A stretch of 64,000 nucleotides of DNA from Kribbella amoyensis (GCF_007828865.1 NZ_VIVK01000001.1:4960001-5024000); one strand, 5' to 3'; positions 6,804-14,485 are shown, counted from the stretch's first letter. A program made the numbers and translations. Notes: a model not told the origin generated them from the letters alone.

Positions 6804-9223
6804 TGCACCGCGCAGAGCTCGTCGGAGATCGGGTAGATCTCCCGGTCGAACATGGAGTTGAGCACCATCGCCGCACGCACCGGCAGCTGGGTCAGGCCGG
6901 CGTTGGTGAGGCCGTGGCTGTACCGGCTCGCGTTGAACGAGTAGATCCGGTGCCCGTTCATCCCCTTCCAGCGCACGGAGTAGTCCGGCTCGACCAGCAT
7001 CTCGCCGTCGTCGTCGTAATCGATCCGGTCCCGCAGGTCGTCGTCGAACGGCGCCCGCACGTGCTCACGGCCCGCGGCGACGACCACGGTCCGCACGTCG
7101 TGCTCCTCCGGCGCGGACGTGGTCGAGCAGCGCAGCCGCAGCAGGCCGTCCGGCAGCAGCTCCGACGAGGTGACGTCGCGGCCCGGCAGCAGCGTGACCG
7201 GGAACCGGCCCAGCGTCAGGAGCCCGTCGTAGTTGCCCTGGTAGAGCGCCCGGAGTCCACCCGGGGTGATCGCGTCGCCGCTGTAGCGGGAGTCGACGAT
7301 CATCTCGCGCCGCTTGCCGCGATTCAGGCCCTGCAGGTACTCGATGTGCGACGGGCGGTAGAGCTCGTTCGCCATCGGCGAGTCGTCGATACTGCGGAAC
7401 CACTGGTTCCGGCCGAGCCACCGGATGTCGGTGAAGCCCGAACCGAGCAGCCGCAGCACGCACTCCAGCCCGGTCTGGCCACCGCCGACGACCGCGATCG
7501 GGTCCGCCTTGGTCGCCTCGAGGTCGGGCAGCCGGACCCCGAGCTCGTCGGCGATGAAGGCCTGGCTGCCGGGCAGGTTCCGGACGTACTCGGGCCAGAC
7601 CGGCCGGGTGCCGAGACCGAGCACCAGGTGCTCCGAGGTGGCCACCGGCTCACCGTCGACGCAGATCTCGAACCCGTCGTCGGTGACCGAGATCCGGTCG
7701 ATCCGGGAGCTGAACTGGACCACGCCCAGCCGCTCGGTTGCCCAGGCCAGGTAGCGCTCGTACTCGATCCGGGGGAGCGCGTCGAACTGGGAGTTGATCA
7801 GCGCGTAGAGCCGTCCGGAGGTGACCAGGTAGTTGAGGAACGAGAGCTCGTGCCGGGGGTCGACCAGCGACACCAGGTCCTTCATCCAGCCGGTCTGCAT
7901 CCGCACGCCGGGGTACAGCAGCGGCGTGTGCCAGCCGGCGACGGGCCGGGAGTCGAACAGGGCGAGCTTCTCGGTGGTGACGTTCTTGTACAGAGCCGCC
8001 AGCGACAGGTTCGAGGGGCCGGCGCCGATCCCGACGGTGTGGTACCGGGTCACGCTCGGCGTCGTGGTGTCCGGCCCGAGCATGGGCTCGGTGCTGGCGG
8101 GCTGGGTGCCTGGTTCCATGATGGTCATGCGCTTGTTCTCCGTCCGCGAAGTGGTGGTGCGCGAGATCCCACCGGTGGTGGAAGGCCCGAGCAGGTCGCT
8201 CGCGGCCGTCCGGCTCGCGGCGAGCGCGGTTTTCACGCTGCCGCCGGACCCACCGGTGAAGGTGAAGAGCCGATGTGTGCTGCCGAGCACCGACCACAGG
8301 GTCAGTACCGGCGGATCGGCATAACAGTCGGCGTTGGTGACCGTGTGCGCGGTCTCCAGGAGCCGGAGGTGCGGCAGCCGCTCACCGGCGATCCGGACGG
8401 CGCGTGCCGTCAGGTCGGGGATCGGTTCGCTGCTGCCCGGGGGAACGGACCAGCGGTGCGTGTCGACACCGAGCAGCAGACCGCCGTCCGCTGTCGGGCG
8501 CCCGTACAGGTCGCTGGTCTCGTCCACGAACATGGTCGGCAGGGCGCCGGCCACTTGGTGCACGGCGACCTGGATCGCCTTGGTCCGGTACGGCTCGGCC
8601 GGCAACGCGTTCCCGGCGAGCAGTCCCGGCGTCCACGGACCCGCCGCCACGACGACCACGTCGTACCGGTCGTCGCCGTGCGGCACACGGCAGCTGACCG
8701 ATCCGTCGGAGCGGGGGACGAGCCCGAGGACAGGGCCGCTGACGACCCTGCTTCTCCGGCCGCGGGCGAGCTGGTCCAGGACCAGCGTCCGCAGCTGATC
8801 GGGCCGGATGAACCCGGCCCGCTTCTCCAGCACCCCGACCGTCCCGTCCGGCAACCCGCGCCAGCCGAGCCGGTAGAGGGTGCCGCCGTCGACGAGCTCG
8901 GCCGAGCCGGGGTGCGCGTGCTCCACCTCGGCGACGGCGTCCGCCAACCCTGCCCACGGCGCGAGCAGGTACGTCGATCCGGTCTCGGTGTACCCGGCCC
9001 GGTCCAGCAGGCCGGGTGTCTCGAACAGTTCGGCCAGGCTCTCGACCGCCAGCCGGCGTTGCTCGGGATGGGTCTCGAAGCCCCGGACCCCACCTCCCGA
9101 CGCGGCGGTGGCGTCCGGTCCGGGGACCCCGGTGACGAGGTCGACCTCGACGCCGGGGTACGCACCGAGACGCCAGGCCAGCAACGTGCCGGCGATCCCG
9201 GCGCCGATCACGCAGACCCGCAT
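6797..9223 (-). CDS. Fused DAO-type FAD oxidase and lysine/ornithine N-monooxygenase
   Basis: A single uninterrupted 808-codon frame holds two flavoproteins. Residues 1-345 are a glycine-oxidase/DAO-family enzyme (CVIGAGIAGTLLAWRL at 4-19; the C-terminal FTFTGGSGGSVKTALA closes the FAD fold). Residues 393-808 are a SidA/IucD-type N-hydroxylase with FAD motif GIGAGPSNLSLA (398-409), NADPH motif VVGGGQTGLE (578-587) and the family C-terminus SRYSHGLTNAGLTQLPVRAA. The joining stretch (about 346-392) is Ser/Thr-rich and disordered-looking. In known hydrazine pathways these are separate proteins: one hydroxylates lysine N6, the other cleaves the N-N-linked lysine adduct to release a hydrazino acid. 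An internal ATG at 8128 has GGAG 11 bases upstream, so a free N-hydroxylase may also be made. Three bases separate it from the MetRS-like gene. Confidence 0.9.
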   Translation of the reverse strand: MRVCVIGAGIAGTLLAWRLGAYPGVEVDLVTGVPGPDATAASGGGVRGFETHPEQRRLAVESLAELFETPGLLDRAGYTETGSTYLLAPWAGLADAVAEVEHAHPGSAELVDGGTLYRLGWRGLPDGTVGVLEKRAGFIRPDQLRTLVLDQLARGRRSRVVSGPVLGLVPRSDGSVSCRVPHGDDRYDVVVVAAGPWTPGLLAGNALPAEPYRTKAIQVAVHQVAGALPTMFVDETSDLYGRPTADGGLLLGVDTHRWSVPPGSSEPIPDLTARAVRIAGERLPHLRLLETAHTVTNADCYADPPVLTLWSVLGSTHRLFTFTGGSGGSVKTALAASRTAASDLLGPSTTGGISRTTTSRTENKRMTIMEPGTQPASTEPMLGPDTTTPSVTRYHTVGIGAGPSNLSLAALYKNVTTEKLALFDSRPVAGWHTPLLYPGVRMQTGWMKDLVSLVDPRHELSFLNYLVTSGRLYALINSQFDALPRIEYERYLAWATERLGVVQFSSRIDRISVTDDGFEICVDGEPVATSEHLVLGLGTRPVWPEYVRNLPGSQAFIADELGVRLPDLEATKADPIAVVGGGQTGLECVLRLLGSGFTDIRWLGRNQWFRSIDDSPMANELYRPSHIEYLQGLNRGKRREMIVDSRYSGDAITPGGLRALYQGNYDGLLTLGRFPVTLLPGRDVTSSELLPDGLLRLRCSTTSAPEEHDVRTVVVAAGREHVRAPFDDDLRDRIDYDDDGEMLVEPDYSVRWKGMNGHRIYSFNASRYSHGLTNAGLTQLPVRAAMVLNSMFDREIYPISDELCAVQW

Positions 9224-9226
9224 GGC

Positions 9227-10618
9227 CTACTCGCCACCCGTCCCGGTGAGCGCCGCGCGCAGGTGCCCGGTGTCCTCGGCACCGCCGGCCAGCAACGTGA
9301 TCAGGCTCCGGACCGCGAGCGCGGGATCGAACCCGGCCGGCCGCAACGCCGCCTCCCCGCGGGCCAGTTCACGCTGGGCCAACGCGGGCGGGAGCGGTTC
9401 GGTGATCGCCCGGCTGCCGTCAAGCAACGGCTCCACCCGGTCGCTGAACGCCTGGAAGGATTTCCAGGTGAAGTCGCTGGCATAACGGTCCGGCCGGTCC
9501 CAGGCCAGGAACAACCGGACGACGGCGGGATTCTCTTTCCGGAGCAGTTCGCCGGCCCAGATGGCGTGATTCCGGCTGGTCGAGAACTTGCTGCCGTCGA
9601 GCGTGTAGAACTCGTTGACCACGAGCCCGGAAAGAGGTAGCGGATTCACCCCGACGGCGGCCCAGATCGCCTGCCAGTACACGGCGTACCAGTACGCGTT
9701 GTCGAGTCCGAGGAAGTGCCACAGCTGGTCGGCCCGGCCGAGCGCGGCCAGGTACGCGGGCAGGTCGGTGGCCTCCGGGTCGATCGCCCGCGCGACGTTG
9801 TAGAGGTCGGTGAGCGCGATCTCGGTGTACGAGCCGATCCGCAGCCCGGCCAGCTCGCCGTCGCCCTCGATGCCCCAGTTGGTCGGATAGGCGAGCGCGA
9901 TCTCGGGCAGCTCGCCGGCGAGTTGCCGGCCGATCAGGGCGCGGACCGCGGGCGGCAGCTGGGCCCGCAGCCAGACCGACGTGAGCGTGGCCCGGTAGTC
10001 CTCCATCCGCAGCACGGGCACCGTCGCCCGGTACGGACGGGGTGCTCCACCGCAGCGCCCGCAGACCGGATCGACCATCGTGCCGACCTGCGTGAAGCTC
10101 CCGCACTGCTCGCACGCGCCACCGGCCGCGGGTGCGTGGCAGCATCCGCAGAGCCCGGACAGGTACGACTCGTGCAGGGTGCGCCCGCAGTCCTCACAGG
10201 CGTGCAGGGTGACCTCGCGCAGCGGAGCGGCTCCGCTCGCGACCAGGTGGTTCATCAGGTCGCGGATGATCGGCGCGTGCTCGTCGGTGAGCGGGTCGCT
10301 GAACCGGTCGTACCCGACCCGCGCCTGCCGGTACGTGTCGATGATGTCGGCGCGGAAATCGGCCAGCATCACGCCGACCTCGACGCCTTCGTGCTCGGCC
10401 CGGGTGAGGACGTAGTTCTGGTGCACGTCCAGGCCGGTGGTGACGACCACCTGCTCACCCCGGGTGCGCGCTGCCCGGGCGGCGATGTCGGCCGCGAGGT
10501 ACGGGCCGGACAGGTGACCGACGTGCAGCGGGCCGTTCGCGGTCGGCTGCGGGAACGTGATGACGGTGACCTTGCCGTCCGGCGGGGCAGGGACCGCGCC
10601 GGTGACCGGATCAGTCAT
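9227..10618 (-). CDS. MetRS-like hydrazine synthetase component
   Basis: 463-residue class I tRNA-synthetase-like protein. The HIGH motif appears as HVGH (32-35) and the KMSKS loop as KFSTS (344-348). A cysteine-rich insert (Cys 141, 144, 157, 160, 169, 172, 186, 189) resembles the MetRS zinc knuckles. It is far shorter than a housekeeping MetRS after the KMSKS loop and shows no anticodon-binding domain, so it should not charge tRNA normally. In s56-p1 (Spb40) and pyrazofurin (PyrN) biosynthesis a cupin-MetRS fusion uses ATP to activate an amino acid and couple it to N6-hydroxylysine, forming an N-N bond. Here the cupin is a separate gene overlapping by eight bases. The start at 10618 (MTDPVTGAVP) is set by that overlap and by homology to the synthetase core. 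Predicted amino substrate: glycine or glutamate, unresolved. Confidence 0.88.
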   Translation of the reverse strand: MTDPVTGAVPAPPDGKVTVITFPQPTANGPLHVGHLSGPYLAADIAARAARTRGEQVVVTTGLDVHQNYVLTRAEHEGVEVGVMLADFRADIIDTYRQARVGYDRFSDPLTDEHAPIIRDLMNHLVASGAAPLREVTLHACEDCGRTLHESYLSGLCGCCHAPAAGGACEQCGSFTQVGTMVDPVCGRCGGAPRPYRATVPVLRMEDYRATLTSVWLRAQLPPAVRALIGRQLAGELPEIALAYPTNWGIEGDGELAGLRIGSYTEIALTDLYNVARAIDPEATDLPAYLAALGRADQLWHFLGLDNAYWYAVYWQAIWAAVGVNPLPLSGLVVNEFYTLDGSKFSTSRNHAIWAGELLRKENPAVVRLFLAWDRPDRYASDFTWKSFQAFSDRVEPLLDGSRAITEPLPPALAQRELARGEAALRPAGFDPALAVRSLITLLAGGAEDTGHLRAALTGTGGE

Positions 10619-11015
10619 GGCCGGCCGCCACGGTCTCGGCGGGCCGGTCGCGGTCGGCGAGCACGGCCGCCGCGGCGGTGGCCGCCTCGGGGTACCAGTA
10701 GGCGCTGAAGACGGTGAGCACCTCGTCGGCCGAGCGGTTCTGGACGACGTGGGCCTCCTCGCTGCCGAGCAGGAACGCGTCGCCCTGGGGGACCTCGCGC
10801 ACCTCACCACCGACGAGGACGTGGGCGGTGCCCGCGACCACGATGGACAACTCCAGCTCCGGGTGCTGGTCCGTGGGGGACTCCGAGCCGGGCGGCACGG
10901 AGTACCACATCGCCTGGAACGGCAGCTCCGCGCCGAGGCCGTACTGCTCCCACCTGACCACGCGCAGATCGTTCACGAACAGGCTTTCGCCGGAGACCAA
11001 TTCGAATGTACGCAT
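10611..11015 (-). CDS. Cupin component of the hydrazine synthetase
   Basis: 134-residue single-domain cupin and first gene of the operon. The beta-barrel motifs are present: likely metal ligands are His51 and Glu55 in DQHPELELSIVVAG, and His89 in SEEAHVVQN. The first motif has Glu where many cupins have the second His. In characterised hydrazine synthetases this domain is fused to the N-terminus of the MetRS-like domain and completes the N-N bond rearrangement of the ester intermediate; here it overlaps that gene by eight bases in another frame, so the two are probably made in equal amounts and act together. GGAGGG lies nine bases before the ATG. A generic cupin function is the fallback, but the context makes it unlikely. 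Confidence 0.87.
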   Translation of the reverse strand: MRTFELVSGESLFVNDLRVVRWEQYGLGAELPFQAMWYSVPPGSESPTDQHPELELSIVVAGTAHVLVGGEVREVPQGDAFLLGSEEAHVVQNRSADEVLTVFSAYWYPEAATAAAAVLADRDRPAETVAAGHD

Positions 11016-11184
11016 GCTTCACTACCCTCCGTAGCCGCGGCAGGGCGCGACACGAGAAGTCGGCAATTTGCAAAAGGAAGTACGAACAGACGCTTTGATT
11101 CAGCCTTGGATCATCACCAGCGCCGCCAACGGCGTAAGCCCTTGCGGCCAAGGGTGAAACTCCGGCGACCCCCCAGTCTCCGTG
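11016..11184 (-). promoter_or_regulatory. Long structured leader ahead of the cupin gene
   Basis: The predicted leader contains small hairpins on the minus strand, including CCCTTGGCCGCAAGGG (near 11154-11139) and GCCGTTGGCGGC (near 11131-11120), then an unstructured AT-richer stretch and the GGAGGG ribosome site. I do not recognise a known riboswitch or T-box (no conserved antiterminator bulge). It could carry translational control, but that is a guess. No credible gene lies in 11016-11365; short open frames here use TTG starts and look random. Confidence 0.35.
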
Positions 11185-11190
11185 ACCGGA

Positions 11191-11219
11191 AATATAGGGA
11201 AGGTAACGCTCGGAGTAAA
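11191..11219 (-). promoter_or_regulatory. Promoter of the hydrazine-type operon
   Basis: On the minus strand TTTACT (11219-11214) is followed, after exactly 17 bases, by TATATT (11196-11191). This is the only AT-rich promoter-like pair between the DUF4439 gene and the cupin gene. A start near 11184 would give an untranslated leader of about 170 bases. Confidence 0.65.
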
Positions 11220-11365
11220 GGGCGGTACGCAACGAGATCCAGAAACGGCGTCAGCGCACAGGAAATTACTCGTGTGCGCGCTTTCCTGGCTGCTATGGGT
11301 GCCCGGGCGGGCACAGATCGCAACCGGACCAGACAGCTACGGCTGCCCGGGCCGGACGGATTCGG

Positions 11366-11776
11366 TCAGACCTGGCCCGGCCAGGTGGCCGGCGTCCCGC
11401 TCCAGGAGAGCTGGTCCTGTGCGGTGGCGATCAGCGCCTGGACCGCGAACGACCGGATCCGGTCCTGCTCGGCCGCCTCGACCAGGTCGCCGTACACCGC
11501 GCCGAGCCGCCGCTCGATCCCGAGGACCAGGGCCACCGCGGTGGCCGCGGTCGTCACGGTCACCGGCAGGTCGTAGGCCGGCTCGGCCGCCGCCGGGGTC
11601 TGGCCGGCCGCGAGCAGGAGATCGGCGAGCTGGTCCCGGCGCTTGCGGTGCCGCTCGTAAAGGGTGGTGGCCGTGCGGAACCGGGCTCCGTTGAGCTTCC
11701 CGCCCGCCACGCCCACGCCGTACAGGGCCGCGTGCTCGCCCGCGATCGCCGCCTGCAGCGCCTCGACCTCGGTCAC
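11366..11776 (-). CDS. DUF4439 ferritin-like domain protein
   Basis: 136-residue, mostly helical protein with the DUF4439 ferritin-like pattern: AIAGEHAALYGVGVAGG at the N-terminus, a four-helix-bundle layout, and LIATAQDQLSWSG near the end. In actinobacteria this family is usually found just upstream of rimP, as here. The GTG start at 11776 overlaps the stop of the lipoprotein gene (GTGA), so the two are coupled. The metal-binding glutamates of true ferritins are not all obvious. Its job is unknown; the pairing with a lipoprotein of similar helical content suggests a cell-envelope partner. Confidence 0.82.
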   Translation of the reverse strand: MTEVEALQAAIAGEHAALYGVGVAGGKLNGARFRTATTLYERHRKRRDQLADLLLAAGQTPAAAEPAYDLPVTVTTAATAVALVLGIERRLGAVYGDLVEAAEQDRIRSFAVQALIATAQDQLSWSGTPATWPGQV

Positions 11777-12324
11777 GTGGCCGTCTTCTTCCGGCCCAGG
11801 GTGAGGGCCAGCTGGCTCTCGGCCGCGGCCAGCATCGCCAGTAGCCGGGCCGCCTCGCCCGAGACCTTGGTCGCCGCGGTCGCGTGGGCGACGGACAGCT
11901 TCTGCTCCCGGACGGCGAGATCGTTCAATGCGGCGACGGCGGTCTTCGGCAGCGCCGGCAGCTTGCCGGGCTGCGGCGGCTCGGAGCCACCGATCTCCTT
12001 CAACTTGGCCAGATGCGCGGCGCGGGACTTCACCCCCGAGGCGAGCTGAGTCCGCAGGGCCGGGAACGCCTGGCCGACCGCGCTGTACCGCAGGGCGATC
12101 TGCTCGACCTGGGTGGCGGCCGTGGTCAACGCGGCGACGGCGGCCGGATCCTTGCTCGGCGGCGCCGGCTCGGGCGTACCGTCCTTGCCGCCCGGAGGGG
12201 TGCGGCCGGTCCCGGAGTCGCCCGGATCGTCGTCGCAGCCGGTGACCAGTACGGCGGTCCCGGCGGCGAGGGTCGCGGTCGTCAGGACGGCGCGGCGTGA
12301 CGGACGAAGGGCATGGTTCGGCAC
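11773..12324 (-). CDS. Tat-exported lipoprotein, helical, unknown function
   Basis: 183 residues starting MPNHALRPSRRAVLTTA. The N-terminus has a twin-arginine pair (SRRAV) and a lipobox VTGC, so it should be exported and lipid-anchored at the membrane outer face. A short Pro/Gly-rich linker (residues 33-56) leads to a helical domain of about 120 residues with no catalytic motif I can name. It is coupled to the DUF4439 gene downstream and divergent from rimP. The pair is common next to rimP in actinobacteria, but no function is known to me. Confidence 0.8.
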   Translation of the reverse strand: MPNHALRPSRRAVLTTATLAAGTAVLVTGCDDDPGDSGTGRTPPGGKDGTPEPAPPSKDPAAVAALTTAATQVEQIALRYSAVGQAFPALRTQLASGVKSRAAHLAKLKEIGGSEPPQPGKLPALPKTAVAALNDLAVREQKLSVAHATAATKVSGEAARLLAMLAAAESQLALTLGRKKTAT

Positions 12325-12475
12325 GCCCGCACCCTATCCCGGGGCAGGGCACGACGCAGGCGGCCAGGGCGGTGCTGGGGACTCGGCGCGCGGCCGGATA
12401 GGGTGGGCTACTGCCCTCGGTCGGATCGCCGAGGCGGCAACGGGTGCACAACTGGAGAGAGAGGCAGGTCTACCT

Positions 12476-13003
12476 GTGAGCCGAAGGACTGACCACACGG
12501 ACCCCTCGAGCCTCGAGAACTTCCTGCGGCCGATCGTCGAGCAGTTCGGCTGCGACCTGGAGGCCGCCGACGTCACGCCGGCCGGCCGACGCCGGTTGCT
12601 GCGCGTGCTCGTCGACCGCGACGGCGGGATCAGCCTGGACGACGTCGCCGACGTGACCCGGGCCCTCTCGAAGGCGCTCGACGCGGCCGACGTGATGGGC
12701 GACGGCCCGTACACCCTGGAAGTCTCCAGCCCCGGTGTGGACCGCCCGCTGACGCTGCCGCGGCACTGGCGCCGCAACGTCAGCCGGCTGGTGAAGATCA
12801 CGCTCACCGGCGGCGACAAGCTGACCGGGCGGATCAAGTCGGCCGCGGACGACGCTGCCGAGCTGGACGTGAACGGCAAGCCGCGCACGATCGCCTACGC
12901 CGACGTGGCGACGGCGAAGGTCCAGATCGAGTTCAACCGGGCGGCCGGGACCGACGACCCCGCCCCAGAAGCGCCGGCCGACGGCCCGGCGGAGGAGAGC
13001 TGA
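12476..13003 (+). CDS. rimP: Ribosome maturation factor RimP
   Basis: 175-residue RimP, needed for 30S subunit maturation. The N-terminal domain carries LRPIVEQFGCDLEAADVTPA and LRVLVDRDGGISLDDVADVTR, followed by the diagnostic YTLEVSSPGVDRPLTLPRHW and an SH3-like C-terminal domain (LTGRIKSAADD, IAYADVATAKVQIEF). The tail is acidic and Pro/Ala-rich, as in other actinobacteria. I choose GTG 12476 (VSRRTDHTDP), with GAGAGAGG upstream; the open frame reaches 12113 only by reading back into the divergent lipoprotein gene. First gene of the rimP-nusA-ylxR-infB operon; one base separates it from nusA. Confidence 0.95.
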   Translation: MSRRTDHTDPSSLENFLRPIVEQFGCDLEAADVTPAGRRRLLRVLVDRDGGISLDDVADVTRALSKALDAADVMGDGPYTLEVSSPGVDRPLTLPRHWRRNVSRLVKITLTGGDKLTGRIKSAADDAAELDVNGKPRTIAYADVATAKVQIEFNRAAGTDDPAPEAPADGPAEES

Positions 13004-13004
13004 G

Positions 13005-13997
13005 ATGGACATCGACATGGCCGTGCTGCGGTCGCTGGAGCGGGAGAAGGACATCTCCTTCGACGTCGTGGTCGAGGCGATCGAGCAGGCGCTGCTGGTC
13101 GCGTACCACCGCACCGAGGGCGCGCAGCAGCACGCCCGGGCCGAGCTGGACCGCAAGACCGGTCACGTGACCGTGTACGCCCGCGAGCTGGCCGAGGACG
13201 GCACGCTGGCCCGCGAGTACGACGACACGCCCGCCGACTTCGGCCGGATCGCGGCGACCACGGCCAAGCAGGTGATCCTGCAGCGGCTGCGCGACGCCGA
13301 GGACGAGGTCCGGTACGGCGAGTTCTCCGGCAAGGAGGGCGACATCGTCTCCGGCGTCATCCAGCAGGGCCGCGACCCGCGGTCGGTGATGGTCGACCTG
13401 GGCAAGATCGAGGCCGTGCTGCCGGCGCCCGAGCAGGTACCGGGGGAGAAGTACGAGCACGGCGCCCGGCTGCGGGTGTACGTGGTCGGAGTCCGCAAGG
13501 GCTTCAAGGGACCGCAGATCACCGTCTCGCGGACCCACCCGAACCTGGTGAAGAAGCTGTTCGCGCTGGAGGTCCCGGAGATCGCCGACGGGACGGTCGA
13601 GATCACCGCGATCGCCCGCGAGGCCGGCCACCGGACCAAGATCGCGGTCCGCACCCTGAACCCGTCGGTGAACGGCAAGGGCGCGTGCATCGGCCCGATG
13701 GGGCAGCGGGTGCGCAACATCATGCACGAGCTGCACGGTGAGAAGATCGACATCATCGATCACAGCGACGACCCGGCGACCTTCGTCGGGAATGCGCTGT
13801 CCCCGGCGCAGGTTTCATCTGTAGAGGTTGTCGACGCGGCGGCTCGCGCCGCGCGCGTCATCGTCCCCGACTACCAGTTGTCGCTGGCGATCGGCAAAGA
13901 AGGGCAGAACGCCCGCCTCGCCGCCCGGCTGACCGGCTGGCGGATCGACATCCGGCCGGATACCGATGTGACTCGTGGGGACGAGAAGGTAGACTGA
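13005..13997 (+). CDS. nusA: Transcription termination/antitermination factor NusA
   Basis: 330 residues, the short actinobacterial NusA without the C-terminal AR repeats of proteobacteria. Order: RNA-polymerase-binding N-domain (MAVLRSLEREKDISFDVV), S1 domain (EGDIVSGVIQQGRDPRSVMV near 110), KH1 (CIGPMGQRVRNIMHEL near 225) and KH2 (AIGKEGQNARLAARLTGW near 295). It modulates pausing, termination and rRNA antitermination. It follows rimP by one base and precedes ylxR by 51 bases. Confidence 0.97.
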   Translation: MDIDMAVLRSLEREKDISFDVVVEAIEQALLVAYHRTEGAQQHARAELDRKTGHVTVYARELAEDGTLAREYDDTPADFGRIAATTAKQVILQRLRDAEDEVRYGEFSGKEGDIVSGVIQQGRDPRSVMVDLGKIEAVLPAPEQVPGEKYEHGARLRVYVVGVRKGFKGPQITVSRTHPNLVKKLFALEVPEIADGTVEITAIAREAGHRTKIAVRTLNPSVNGKGACIGPMGQRVRNIMHELHGEKIDIIDHSDDPATFVGNALSPAQVSSVEVVDAAARAARVIVPDYQLSLAIGKEGQNARLAARLTGWRIDIRPDTDVTRGDEKVD

Positions 13998-14048
13998 CCT
14001 CTCGGTCGGTCGACTGAGTCGCAACCACACCCTGAGGATCACCTGACA

Positions 14049-14372
14049 GTGACTGCGGAGGCACGCCCCGGCAAGGTCCGGGAGCGTACCTGCATAGGGT
14101 GCAGGAAGCGGGACAGTCCGTCCGGCCTGCTGCGGATGACGGTTTCCGGAGGTCTGGTCCTCCCGGATCCCGCGCATCGGGCACCCGGCCGCGGGGCGCA
14201 CCTGCACCCGGCGACCGCGTGTCTCGACCTCGCAGAGCGGCGCAAGGCGTTCCCGAGGGCCTTCCGGGTCCACGGGGCGCTTGACGTGTCTGCTGTGCGG
14301 GCACAGGTCGAGCAGTACGCAACGACAAGTGCGGCCACCCGGCCGCCCGCGACAACCGTCGCGACGACATGA
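14049..14372 (+). CDS. ylxR: YlxR (DUF448) RNA-binding protein
   Basis: 107-residue protein of the YlxR/DUF448 family, always found between nusA and infB in Gram-positives. It has the family pattern VRERTCIGCRKRD, then LLRMTVSGGLVLPDP and the GRGAHLHP loop. Homologues bind nucleic acid and have been linked to RNase P and to regulation; its exact role here is unknown. It starts with GTG and its short hydrophilic tail is Ala/Thr-rich. Confidence 0.9.
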   Translation: MTAEARPGKVRERTCIGCRKRDSPSGLLRMTVSGGLVLPDPAHRAPGRGAHLHPATACLDLAERRKAFPRAFRVHGALDVSAVRAQVEQYATTSAATRPPATTVATT

Positions 14373-14398
14373 AGGCGGGTCATCGACTCATGACCACT

Positions 14399-14435
14399 CG
14401 ATGAGTGTCGAACGATGAGTGCAATGCGATGAGCA
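14399..14435 (+). repeat. Three 14-base-spaced CGATGAGTG repeats before infB
   Basis: CGATGAGTG occurs at 14399 and 14413 and as CGATGAGCA at 14427, each exactly 14 bases apart, in the gap between ylxR and infB. They could be a protein site or chance; the infB start is 50 bases further on. Confidence 0.5.
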
Positions 14436-14485
14436 TGTACGTCAACTAACGGTCCGCGCCCCAGGCTCGGACCAGAGGGAGAGTA

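Noticed and set aside
6797..8128. Annotating the N-hydroxylase as an independent gene only
   Set aside because: The frame is continuous from 9223 to 6797 with no stop; the internal start is possible but secondary.
6914..9640. A 908-codon plus-strand open frame
   Set aside because: Antisense to the fused flavoprotein, and its product has no recognisable fold.
9227..10618. Housekeeping methionyl-tRNA synthetase
   Set aside because: Too short after the KMSKS-like loop, no anticodon-binding domain, and embedded in a biosynthetic operon with a cupin overlap.
11016..11184. T-box or lysine riboswitch in the leader
   Set aside because: I could not find a T-box antiterminator bulge or the lysine-box core; only simple hairpins are visible.
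11114..11323. A 69-codon minus-strand frame upstream of the cupin gene, considered as a precursor peptide
   Set aside because: It starts with TTG, has no ribosome site, spans the predicted promoter and is rich in Arg as random GC-rich frames are.
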